Made by a program: the position numbers and the translations under genes. From positions 1 to 33,285 of the forward strand of contig JAUCBJ010006268.1 of assembly GCA_032718475.1 (NCBI GenBank): a DNA stretch of 33,285 nt, given 5' to 3'. Numbering within the stretch: the stretch's first letter is position 1; each line of letters starts with the position of its first letter. The DNA comes from Nemertoderma westbladi (lineage: Eukaryota; Xenacoelomorpha; Nemertodermatida; Nemertodermatidae). Below, one piece after another: positions 20,617-30,119 of this stretch. The notes under the pieces are model-generated. The model saw only the letters and a program-made list of their open reading frames with translations. It had not been told where the DNA came from and ran no database searches.

Positions 20617-21762
20617 CTACGTTATATCTCCACGAGTGTTGGTTTCGTTTGCGGCGCGATAGACTGAAGTCTTGCGTGAATCCTTTCCCGCGCGTATCGC
20701 AAGCCTACGGTCTCTTGCCTCTGCGGTATGTAAACGCCTGTGCGTTTTTAGGTTGCCGAGGCGAGAGAATCGTTTGTGGCAGACGCCGCATTGGTATGGG
20801 CGCTCACCGGTATGGGTCATGTAGTGTCGGTTTAGGTTGCCTTTCATTGCAAACGACTTACTACAAAAAGTACAGCCGAATGGCTTTTCATTCGCGGGGC
20901 TCCTTTGCGCTACACCCTGGGGTTGAGCTCCATCTTGGTATAGAGGAACATTCATACCTCCAGTTATTACGTCATTGTTTGGAGTCTGTGTTTCTAAGGG
21001 GAGATCCCGAGTAGAGTCTACACCGCAAAACAACCTGTCCATACCGCTCTCAGCCGGACATACGTCAGGTTCAATCTCCCATTCGTCTTCCGCCTTAATA
21101 AATCTAATTCCTGTTACATGTGCCGGCACTGCATCTTGGGAAGAACATTTGTCTGAGACTGTAGCGGTAGTGGTAACTGAGGGGCTATCGAGTTCCGTGT
21201 TATAAGTGAATAAATCGGTTGAACTGGTTGTAGTCTGTTTAGATTCAATTAGGTGTAGTCTAGGGTCTGTTGGGTCCATTGATGTGCGTTTTCGTGCGGT
21301 GTTAGTCTGGTTTAGAAGATAAGACGTCACCACAGGCGCCATGTCGGAAGATTTGCAAGACGTACTGGGATTGCAGCAAGTCGCGTATTGTGATTTTGGA
21401 TTATAATAATTCATCGGGGTTGCCGGATTTAATCGGTACCGGTAGCTATACTGTGTCGTCGCCGATGTCCTCATTGGTCTCTGCGAAATGCTGGACTCTC
21501 GGTACCCGGTACCCCGAACAGTGGATGGCGAAGCCGGGGTGGTGGAGGTGTTGTTAGAAGCAGAGGACAGAGAAAGCTGCAGCCATTCAGTAATATGACC
21601 GGCTGTACATTTCTTAACGACGTAATCGTCCAGAAAACTCGAGTTCTCGTCCAGGTATTCTTCGAGAAACGTCCGAACAAACGAACCATTTTCCGCGCAA
21701 ATATTCGCGAACATGGATTTGGTAATCACCAAGGCGTTAGCGGATTCAATAGTTAGCTGCAT
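20617..21762 (-). CDS. C2H2 zinc-finger protein, two fingers, intronless
   Basis: 381 residues from the ATG at 21762; an upstream in-frame GTG is not needed. Two adjacent C2H2 fingers lie at about 293-346: C-x2-C with FAMKGNLNRHYMTH, linker TGERPY, then C-x2-C with FSRLGNLKTHRRLH. A basic tail follows. This suggests a nuclear DNA-binding factor; helix residues at -1/3/6 are M-N-R and R-N-T. The middle (~65-290) is Ser/Thr/Pro-rich and probably disordered. The N-terminal residues ~29-62 (TFLEEYLDENSSFLDDYVVK to HITEWLQ) resemble the short helical 'FLD..P.F...Y...K.....V..WLQ' segment at the N-terminus of PDE11/PDE5-type phosphodiesterases. The orthologue is not identified. Confidence 0.85.
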   Translation of the reverse strand: MQLTIESANALVITKSMFANICAENGSFVRTFLEEYLDENSSFLDDYVVKKCTAGHITEWLQLSLSSASNNTSTTPASPSTVRGTGYRESSISQRPMRTSATTQYSYRYRLNPATPMNYYNPKSQYATCCNPSTSCKSSDMAPVVTSYLLNQTNTARKRTSMDPTDPRLHLIESKQTTTSSTDLFTYNTELDSPSVTTTATVSDKCSSQDAVPAHVTGIRFIKAEDEWEIEPDVCPAESGMDRLFCGVDSTRDLPLETQTPNNDVITGGMNVPLYQDGAQPQGVAQRSPANEKPFGCTFCSKSFAMKGNLNRHYMTHTGERPYQCGVCHKRFSRLGNLKTHRRLHTAEARDRRLAIRAGKDSRKTSVYRAANETNTRGDIT

Positions 21763-22025
21763 TGTCACTTATTCAGATTCAGTCAAGGACTACCGTACCG
21801 GTATCAGTACTTCACTTATCGTTTGAATGGTTGCTCGGTGACGGGGTGTATGTATACTGGTACCGATTAAGTTTTATTATCTAACTGTTAGTTATGCTTA
21901 CTCAAGTAAAATACTACAGTTCAATTTGTTTTGTAACACTATATAATTAATTACAAAAAAAAGCATTTCACTTTTAAACTAATTGATTGGATGTCGAAAA
22001 GATAGTGGGTAAAGAAGCAACTAAC
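21763..22025. other. 5' flank of the zinc-finger gene
   Basis: Short spacer between the zinc-finger start codon and the LINE remnant; it must hold the zinc-finger promoter. No motif stands out. Confidence 0.4.
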
Positions 22026-22910
22026 TAACCAATGATAATATCAGCTATGTATAGGATAAAAAGCAACGGACTCAGTGAGTACTCCCTGAAGTAACCCTCG
22101 TAGTTGGGCGATCAAGTTTGTTTTTCTGAGACCATCGAACACCTGGATATAGTTGGTGGAGAGCAAAAGTTTGAGAAATCGTAGGAGACGCCCTTTTATA
22201 TTGAATTGGGTCTTTAATTTGTTGATTAACCTTTCCCTTGAAACAGAATCGAAGGCTTTTCTGAAATCCACGAAGCATGCATAGACTGGCTTCTTGTGCG
22301 GGATGCTGGAGATTATACTGTCTATTAGTTGCTTAATGGGTTGCGCGGTGGATCGACCGGGCAAAAATCCAAATTGTTCACGGGGTATTTTATCTATAAC
22401 AAAGTCTCTAAAGCTTTTGGCGATTAGGCTTGTTAGAATTTTATAAATATTGCAGAGTAGTGCAATCCCTCTATAGTTGTCCGGATCATTTCGTGTACAT
22501 TTTCCCTTGTAAAGTACTTTACATATGCTTGACTTCCAACTGGTTACAATATTTATTGTAAAGAAACAGATGTTGAATAATAGTACCCAGAAATTTAATG
22601 TAAGTGGAAGAGATTTTTTCAGTAGTTCGTACGGAAGACTGTCTGGGCCTCCTGATTTACCATTGGGCTTGCTCATAAATTCTTTCCTTACTTCTTCTTG
22701 TAGGAATGGTGCATTGTAGGGTAATTCATCATGTTCTCCATCGGAATCAGCGATAATATCTTGAACGTCGACCAAGGGTTGAGTATTTGCGAAAAGTTTA
22801 CTGAAATGTGTTTCCCAGGTGTCTAAGGGAACGGGACATGGTGGTTGGGAAGAATGTTTTCGCCACCAAAAGTACGGTTCTTTTTCAATTAACTTATAAT
22901 AGGCCAAAGG
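22026..22910 (-). pseudogene. Non-LTR retrotransposon reverse transcriptase fragment
   Basis: A minus-strand frame carries ordered reverse-transcriptase blocks: NGKSGGPDSLPYELLK, DPDNYRGIALLCNIYKIL, REQFGFLPGRSTAQPI, VYACFVDFRKAFDSV (first catalytic Asp) and QGVL followed, after one frameshift, by LSPLLFILYIADII. The FADD block and everything after it are missing and an in-frame stop lies just upstream, so the copy is truncated at both ends and inactive. Confidence 0.85.
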
Positions 22911-23530
22911 GAATTACCGCGGAAGCTCGATATCCAGAGTGTGGTGAAAAACGACATAACGAAACGTCAATTTGTCGACATTGTGCAAGGATTTCTACTT
23001 CTTGAAAGTTCAGGAAAATTGAGGGATCGAAACGATAGATCGAGGTAAACGTGATTTGTCGATGGATTATTCGGAACAGCTCCAACTTAAGTTGAGACTA
23101 TTGGCTGGCCTTGTATTGGCGTACCGGCTTAGATTGCTACGAGAGTAGAGCGAAAGATATAAACTGCTACGCCCTTCTAAAATAAACGAAGTATAGGGCC
23201 TACTACAGTGGAATATTACTATGTTGCAAATTATGAAAGAATAATGTATAAAGAGTAATGTAATATTGGATTGCGGATGTACTGTACATCTGTATTATAG
23301 GGAAGGGACGGCTATCTACAATAGGCCTACAATTAATAGAGAAGTGAGAAAGGGGGATTTCAAGCATTAACATGATTTTCATCGACCAACAGGGTTTTCT
23401 ATAATACATAGTGAGGACCTTCAAATACTGTACGTAAGGGAAAGGGATGGGCAGCATTGAATAGGCTTTTGCAGGATTTGGAAGTCACACAAAATTCATC
23501 GGAAACTTAAGGTCCGATTATTTAGAGATT
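22911..23530. other. Spacer between LINE remnants
   Basis: No gene seen. The small frames here lack recognisable motifs. Part may be further decayed LINE sequence. Confidence 0.35.
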
Positions 23531-23532
23531 AG

Positions 23533-23948
23533 AGCAGCAGTAGTTCCAGTACTCTACTCCTCTATGGGAGTCCATGCTGGGCTCTAACTGATGAGGACAC
23601 CAAACCTCTGGATGGCATATTCACAAGAATGCTACGTCGGCTTTACTGGGCCAAGTACAATGCACACATCTGCAACCAGGAACTACAGCTGTATATAACA
23701 TTGGTGTATCATTGGTTCCCCCAAGCTTGACACTAGAAAGCCGCCTCCGATTTGCAGGAAATTGTTTTCGCCGTGCCAGCCAGCCTGTGCTTAATCTAGT
23801 GCTTTGGGAGCCTAAACATGATGGACAGCCCATGACTTTCAAGAGACGCCTCCCAAAGGAAACTGGCCTTGAAGATGAGGATAATCTCGCGAAAGTCAAG
23901 GGGGATAGGGAGTTGTGGCGGTGCAACTTTGTTGATAAGCCAACATAG
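23533..23948 (+). pseudogene. LINE C-terminal (post-RT) domain remnant
   Basis: Two plus-strand frames together match the conserved tail after a LINE reverse transcriptase. Frame one has LLYGSPCWALTDEDTKPLDG and FTRMLRRLYWAKYN; after a frameshift near 23690, frame two has ESRLRFAGNCFRR, LNLVLWEPKHDG and KETGLEDEDNL. The pattern RLRFAGHC...LVLWEP is diagnostic of many animal LINEs. It is opposite in strand to the RT fragment next door, so it is a separate insertion or has been rearranged. Confidence 0.8.
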
Positions 23949-24019
23949 CATTCTTAATGCACGCTGCATTGGGCTTGCCAATTGTGGATTGCATGGTGGT
24001 GACAAAACGTTTTTGTTAA

Positions 24020-25000
24020 GGGGCCGTTCACATATCAGCTGACGCACCGAGGGGGGAGGGAGGGGTCAATGAGGGGTGTCATTAAAGTGTCATCAGGGGG
24101 GGAGAGGGGTATAGCCAAGGTGTCAGCTGATCTTTTATAAAATGTGCTTTTCATACCTTTCTTTCCTTTTTGGTTATTTTTTCTCAGTATAAACTCTGGT
24201 GTCAAATAAAGCAAGATGAGTTTGTCAGTATGCAACCAACATATTTTAGTAGTGCCATATGTCGGTACAGTACATAAGCAATATGTACCTTGTACCTAAC
24301 ATTACAAAATTGTCGAGATGGACTGTAGTGAATAAAACTTTGAAAATAATTGACTTAAATTTATTAAAGTTGTTACAATTAAATTGTAACTTTAATAAAT
24401 TTAAGGCAATTGAGTTTTAAGTGTAGGTACAAAACGTTTTCTTGTATTTTTAACACTAGAAGACCCATGGCGTCAAAAATAACGAAATCCAAATGTAGCC
24501 TCCTGCTATTTTGTTAGTATAAATAATACAGTTTAATTATTTAACGACTTTTGCAGTATAAATAGGCGATCGAGAAGGGTAGACATGGGCAATCCACAAT
24601 TTGGTATGTATATAGGTAAGTAATTAGGTATAAGTATTTATAAGTTTCTCTTCTCTGTTCTACCTTGTTGAGGCTGATGACGATGATTAAGTTTTGATGT
24701 ACTGTAATTGTAGTGTATAATACTGTTTGCATATTTAGTGTTTAATAAAGTTTTTATTTGTAAGTGTTTAATCAAGTTTTATTATGAATTACTCAGACTT
24801 TCAAAAGAATCAAGAAGTAATTAATCCTGAGAAGTACTGCCTTACGACATTGTAATTCTTTTTATCGCATTATATTAAAGCTGACGCGTCAGCATAGGGG
24901 GGGGGGAGGGTTCAAACCAAAGTGTCATCAAGGTGTCACACGAGGGGGAGAGGGGTCAAAAATGGCCTGAAAAAGTGTCAGCTGATTTGTGAACGCCCCC
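24020..25000. mobile_element. Nonautonomous DNA transposon (~980 bp) with ~24-bp TIRs
   Basis: The left end GGGGCCGTTCACATATCAGC is mirrored by a right end whose reverse complement reads GGGGGCGTTCACAAATCAGC. GTGTCATCA and GAGGGG-rich subterminal blocks are also shared between the ends. The flanks read TTAA on the left and CTAA/TAAG on the right, fitting either a mutated TTAA duplication (piggyBac/Kolobok type) or a TAAG duplication. The interior has no transposase and contains an internal palindrome at 24348-24411. Confidence 0.7.
24348..24411. repeat. 64-bp AT-rich palindrome
   Basis: The left arm CTTAAATTTATTAAAGTT... (from 24354) and the right arm ending ...AACTTTAATAAATTTAAG (24405) are reverse complements with one 3-nt bulge and almost no loop. 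Transcribed, it would form a long hairpin. Confidence 0.9.
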
Positions 25001-25089
25001 TAAGCCGGTATAGCATCTCAATGTGCAATTTCAATGACGCAGGCCGATTATAATACAGTAGTAGCAGTAGTACAGTAGAACTGTATAAT

Positions 25090-25961
25090 ACATAAGGTGA
25101 GGTGACCAGATTCACAGAGTGCCAAAGCGGGACGCTTTACCTTACGGTAAAGCGGGACTGAGCCCAGTTTGATCTGAAGAAAAGTCAGTTTATCACCCAG
25201 GTCAAAAAATATTTATGACTCGGGTGAAAAACGCGCCAGGAATGTGTCAGAACTCTGAACACATGTAGTTAGATTCCTTATAAATAATATCGAAAGCTAT
25301 CATTTTGATCCAGATTCTCTCTTGGCGATTAATATCTCGACCAATCTTAATAATCAATTAAGGGAAAGGATCAGGTTATAGTGGCATGTTATTCTAATCA
25401 AAACAATCACCGAAAGATTAAACATTTAAATATTTTTCACCCGGGTGAAAAACATTAAAAAATGTAAATAATAGGCCGCAATCAGCCACCGCACCATTCG
25501 GTTTGAACTGTCAAAGGCAACTGAAACAAATGAAGCTTGTTCGATATCATTAAACATAAGTTCATTAGTAAACGGTAATATGGAGTCAATCAAAATCGCT
25601 TCGCATTTCTTACGCGCACAGGAACTTAATCATGAAAAAGTAGGCCTACAACAATTATAATATACTGTATAAATGGTTTCAGTTTCGATTTCAGTCAGCC
25701 CGTACAGGTATTAGTGGTGGGTGAACTTAACAGCTGCAGTGCAGTGCGGCAGATCAGTCATTTCAAATTTCCATACCATAAGGTTTAGTTCAGTTTAGAG
25801 TTAAAATAATAATTTCAACATTACACTAGAAAAGCAGGATCGTTTCAGCCAAAGCGGGACAATCGGGCGTCCCGCCAGGCATCTCGGGGGACAGCGGGAC
25901 AGGGACTCCAAAGCGGGATTGCTCCGCCGAAAGCGGGACGTCTGGTCACCTTAACATAAAG
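25090..25961. mobile_element. hAT-type nonautonomous element (856 bp) with 8-bp duplication
   Basis: The element is 25098-25953, starting TGAGGTGACCAGA and ending TCTGGTCACCTTA (inverted, one mismatch in 13). Flanking 8-mers are ACATAAGG (25090-25097) and ACATAAAG (25954-25961), 7 of 8 the same. Subterminal AAAGCGGGAC motifs repeat near both ends. No transposase frame is present. Confidence 0.8.
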
Positions 25962-26636
25962 CCATGGATGAGTTTACCAAGGTGAAATAATTAATAAAGT
26001 TATGTTATGCGCGAAAATATAGGGGGCCTATGACATTTTAAACAGCAATGTGAACACAATTTCTCAGAGAGGAATTGGATCCGATTGCGCCATCAACCTC
26101 GTTGTGAATGTGAATGTAAACAAGCTAATGTAAGACTGACTAACTGTCTAATTAATTTGGGGCCCAGGATCACTATCACATCATATTATAAGAGCGAAAG
26201 TGTTAATAAACTCTTTTGTCGGCGGGAGCAGGATTACAAGCGAGCGCGTTTGAACCCAACCGCGAATATTGGAAGATATTCCGTCTCCTAGCAACCATAA
26301 TCAACGTAGTGTTATGAGGGGAATATTGTATTGAAATAATAATTATATTTACATTGGATGTACTTCGATGAGCTTGATACATTTATGTGGTTATTAATTA
26401 TTATTTGCCTTTATCATTTGTATTTTTTCTATGTGCTGTTAATTCCAGTATTACCTTACAGTACAACGATCCATTATCAATCTCTCTTAAACCTACTGAA
26501 TATTATTTATTTAGCCTTTTTCTGGCGAGCCACGTATTGGAAGGTCGTCTTGTAGCAAGGTTGAAATTAATCGATTGCTAATCATACTATTACATTTGCA
26601 TACGGGATATTTATATATAATTAAGCTAGTTTAACA
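25962..26636. other. 5' flank of ANKMY1
   Basis: Spacer between the hAT element and the ANKMY1 start; it should hold the promoter and 5' UTR. The short open frames at 26085, 26358 and 26387 have no recognisable features. Confidence 0.4.
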
Positions 26637-29600
26637 ATGTCGGCTGCAGTCGCTCACAAACAGTCGGTAGATCCGCCACTTACAGCCGCTATATTTACTC
26701 AATTAGTTGAAAATGCTTCCAAGAAAAGTTCCACGTCCCACGGCAATGGCGTTCCATCAAAGATGGGTCATTACAACTTGCCTAAGCTGACAACAGCGCA
26801 AAATAATCAGAAGATTCTAGAATACAAGGCGGGAGCTGTTTACGTGGGTGATATAGAGATCAACGCTAAAGAAGGACAGGGAGAGTTTGTGTGGAAGGAT
26901 GGCTCGTCGTACAAGGGGGAATACAAAAACAATTGCAGATACGGAAAGGGGAAACAAATATTCTCGGATGGGACCAGTTACCAAGGAGATTTCCAGAGTA
27001 ACATGAGACACGGGAGCGGAAAGGCTATCTATACCAACGGAGAAATCTTCACGGGTGAATTTTTCAAGGATCGCAAACACAGAAGAGGGACGTACTCATG
27101 GCCGAGTGGGCACGAATTCACGGGATCTTTCTACAAAGACAGACGCGATGGATACGGCAGGATGAGTTACCCAAACGGGGACACATTCCAAGGTCTTTAC
27201 CAATGGGACGAGCGTTTTGGACCCGGGGTCTATACCTACGCGGATGGGACGCAGGACGTGGGCTTGTGGTCTCGTAACAAGTTGATCGTGATAACCGCCA
27301 CATCGAACTCACGCGTGTCAATGGAGGAATTTCCGGATTTTGAATGGAGTTACCATAGGAGGTCTAATATATACATAGAGGAGCCTCAACTGACCAGGAG
27401 TCTCGTTGATATGGAAACAGCGTTGCCAAACTTGGAACTTTTCCCCTCTCAGTTTGGTCAGATTTCAAGAGTGCCTGTAGAAAGGTCTCTTCAAAATCTT
27501 GACCTTACCACAATGACCTACGATGAATGGGAATTTTACAATAATTTTTATCATGATAAGGTCTACACGAACATTCAAATGATATGTACAAACGAGACAC
27601 CTACACTGAGAGACATGGAGAGTCACCTGCTTAAGCATAGTTATGAACATAACAATTTAACATTTTCAGTCGAAAACATTCTTAATGGGAACAGGAGTGA
27701 ATTTAAAGAGAAGGGAATACTTGAGCTACAATCTGAGTCGGTTCTCCAAGCTGCTATAGATGGTGACGCGACTCTTGTCAAAAAAATACTTGACACGGGG
27801 AAGGTAAGTCCTAATGTTATGGATTGCCAAGGAAATACCCCATTGCTGTTAGCTGCTGTCCAGAATCATCATGATGTTATCAATGTACTTTTAGATGATG
27901 GCGCCGATGTGAATAGATTAAACAATGAAGGAATAACTCCTCTAACTGCCTGTTACCTGTATTATTACCCAGTATCATCATTCAAAACCAACTTGGCTGA
28001 AGATCACGTTAAAAGGGTTATCAGTATGAAAGAAAGTATAAATCAAGAAGGGTCTATAAAAAGCGCAACTGAATCCACTAATAAAGAGTCTGAGCAGATT
28101 GATAAGCACACGGTAGATAATATTCATACAGAAATGAACAGGGACACTGAGGGAGTGGATAAGGAGGTTGAAAACATGGAAGAAACCAATGATGTTTCTA
28201 AGGTTGATGTTGTGAATGAAATTCCAAGTCTAGAGGAGGATACGTATTTAAATGTTGATAACGTTGATCGGCTCATTGAAATGGAAAACCAAGACTTTGA
28301 TTCAAACAGATCTTTAGTGAACTACAAAATAAAAGTCACCCCTGATATGATTGAGCGCTCAGCCAATGCATTCTCGAACCAAACCCGACCAGGTGGGACA
28401 GGAAAATCCAAACAAACCCCCGAAGATGGTGCAGCGAGGAAACTCGCTCAAGCTAAAGCTAATAGAGCAGAACTCGAAGCAACCATACAAATGCTATTGA
28501 GACGTGGAGCCAGCCCAAACGTAACCAGCGTTCCTTTTCCACCACTGTTCTTTGCCGTCAAAGCTGCCGATGTGCAAGGTGTCCGAATTCTTCTTCTCCG
28601 CGGGGCCGATTGTTCATTGAGGCTATCAAGAGATCATCATCTCGGGATTATGGCCATCCATATCGCATCCACACTCCCTGGAGAAGACGGCATTAAGATT
28701 GTCGACTTACTCATGAAGGCTGGTGCATCTCCAAATTGCCCTTTGCACTATGAAGATGATGGAACTACAGACCCTGAGCTTGATGAGACTGACACTTCAA
28801 ATATAGATGAAGACCAAAAGGCAGCTCTCATCCAATTATCGGCAGGGAAAGATCCATTAGAAATAAAGGAAACAGGAAGGAGTCCACTCCACTTTGCATG
28901 TATGCGAGAAGATTCCTATGAAAATGCGGCCCTTGTAATTAATCTCCTGCTCTCCAATGGTGCCAATCCAAATGTTATAACCAAGGGAGATATTCCACTG
29001 ACATTAGCTATTATAAGTGGTAATGATGCAGCAATATCCCTCCTGTTAAATCGAGGAGCAAACACGAATATTAAGTTGGCATGGGGTCGAGGTTCCGCAT
29101 TATGTGTGGCTGTGAGCACAGAGTTTGAGGAGAAAAGAACGCCATCAGCAAGGATAGCCCTCCTAGACAATCTTGTGGATGCCCACGCCAATATATTGCT
29201 GCCAATCGAGTTTGGGTCCGGGGCTAAACGTGCAAGTGGAACTGCTGTTGACTACGCGTGGTACAAATATTTCCAGGACCGTCGGGTGGCGTATTTACCT
29301 TATCACGCCTTGACACCGGCCGAACGCGAAACCTTTAATGCGCGTCGAGAAATTCTCGAGCATTTAAGTGATATTTTCAGGGAATCGATTCTGCAACGCG
29401 AACACGAGCGCCTGGTAGCTGAAAGGGAAGTGAACATGCATGAAAGGACCAGATCACCAAGTCCGGGATTTCTGTTCAGAGGACACGGAGCCAACAGCCA
29501 GTTCGGAATCCTCCGTCCAAAGTCTGGGGAAGTCTCCACCAAACAAAGGGGCAAGTCTCCTCGCGCCATTGGTCGGGCTGGAATTATAGCAATTGATGCC

Positions 29601-30119
29601 TCGGATACAAATTTATCACCAGACGAAATAAAACGATTACTGAAGGATGGGAGGTCTAAGCGACGCACGCCTTTGTTCAAATATTGCTACGAATGCAGCA
29701 GGTCTGTTGGGATCCGGCTCAACTTGTGCACACGTTGTAAGGAGGTATATTTCTGCAGTAAAACCTGTAAAGTGAAAGCATGGAGTGACCGACACAAGGA
29801 AGAGTGCATAAGGCTAGCAGGGAAGTCAAAGAGTAGCACAGCACGACTGGATACTGCCACAGCCGCAACAGATGCCAGACTAAAGGGTGGTATCACGGTT
29901 GATGAGCTGTTAGGTGATGGTAAGGATAAACATCACAATAAAAGGTTGCAGCCTCCAGCACCGAAAGTGGTCGGCTTATTGGATGCGAAAAAGCCGCCAC
30001 AGGGCAAACTCAGACCAAAATGGGCGATAACCGACAGAAAAAACTGGGATGATGTTAATTACGCGAATATGACTTTGGAAGATGGTCGAATAATGACTGA
30101 AAATTATTCCTTTGAATAA
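26637..30119 (+). CDS. ANKMY1: ANKMY1: MORN, ankyrin and MYND-finger protein, intronless
   Basis: 1160 codons without an intron. Residues ~69-211 hold about six MORN repeats (GEYKNNCRYGKGKQIFSDG, YQGDFQSNMRHGSGKAIY, FTGSFYKDRRDGYGRMSYP). Ankyrin repeats follow at ~367-435 (DCQGNTPLLLAAVQNHHDVI) and ~609-860 (NVTSVPFPPLFFAVKAADVQ, GRSPLHFACM, GDIPLTLAIISGNDAAISLL), separated by an acidic, probably disordered insertion (~450-590). A complete MYND zinc finger sits at 1017-1057 with Cys 1017, 1020, 1031, 1034, 1040, 1044, His 1053 and Cys 1057. This order is that of ankyrin repeat and MYND domain-containing protein 1. MORN repeats often bind membranes or scaffolds; MYND fingers bind proline-rich peptides. 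The biochemical role is poorly known and often linked to cilia or testis. AATAAA follows soon after the stop (about 30172). Confidence 0.95.
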   Translation: MSAAVAHKQSVDPPLTAAIFTQLVENASKKSSTSHGNGVPSKMGHYNLPKLTTAQNNQKILEYKAGAVYVGDIEINAKEGQGEFVWKDGSSYKGEYKNNCRYGKGKQIFSDGTSYQGDFQSNMRHGSGKAIYTNGEIFTGEFFKDRKHRRGTYSWPSGHEFTGSFYKDRRDGYGRMSYPNGDTFQGLYQWDERFGPGVYTYADGTQDVGLWSRNKLIVITATSNSRVSMEEFPDFEWSYHRRSNIYIEEPQLTRSLVDMETALPNLELFPSQFGQISRVPVERSLQNLDLTTMTYDEWEFYNNFYHDKVYTNIQMICTNETPTLRDMESHLLKHSYEHNNLTFSVENILNGNRSEFKEKGILELQSESVLQAAIDGDATLVKKILDTGKVSPNVMDCQGNTPLLLAAVQNHHDVINVLLDDGADVNRLNNEGITPLTACYLYYYPVSSFKTNLAEDHVKRVISMKESINQEGSIKSATESTNKESEQIDKHTVDNIHTEMNRDTEGVDKEVENMEETNDVSKVDVVNEIPSLEEDTYLNVDNVDRLIEMENQDFDSNRSLVNYKIKVTPDMIERSANAFSNQTRPGGTGKSKQTPEDGAARKLAQAKANRAELEATIQMLLRRGASPNVTSVPFPPLFFAVKAADVQGVRILLLRGADCSLRLSRDHHLGIMAIHIASTLPGEDGIKIVDLLMKAGASPNCPLHYEDDGTTDPELDETDTSNIDEDQKAALIQLSAGKDPLEIKETGRSPLHFACMREDSYENAALVINLLLSNGANPNVITKGDIPLTLAIISGNDAAISLLLNRGANTNIKLAWGRGSALCVAVSTEFEEKRTPSARIALLDNLVDAHANILLPIEFGSGAKRASGTAVDYAWYKYFQDRRVAYLPYHALTPAERETFNARREILEHLSDIFRESILQREHERLVAEREVNMHERTRSPSPGFLFRGHGANSQFGILRPKSGEVSTKQRGKSPRAIGRAGIIAIDASDTNLSPDEIKRLLKDGRSKRRTPLFKYCYECSRSVGIRLNLCTRCKEVYFCSKTCKVKAWSDRHKEECIRLAGKSKSSTARLDTATAATDARLKGGITVDELLGDGKDKHHNKRLQPPAPKVVGLLDAKKPPQGKLRPKWAITDRKNWDDVNYANMTLEDGRIMTENYSFE

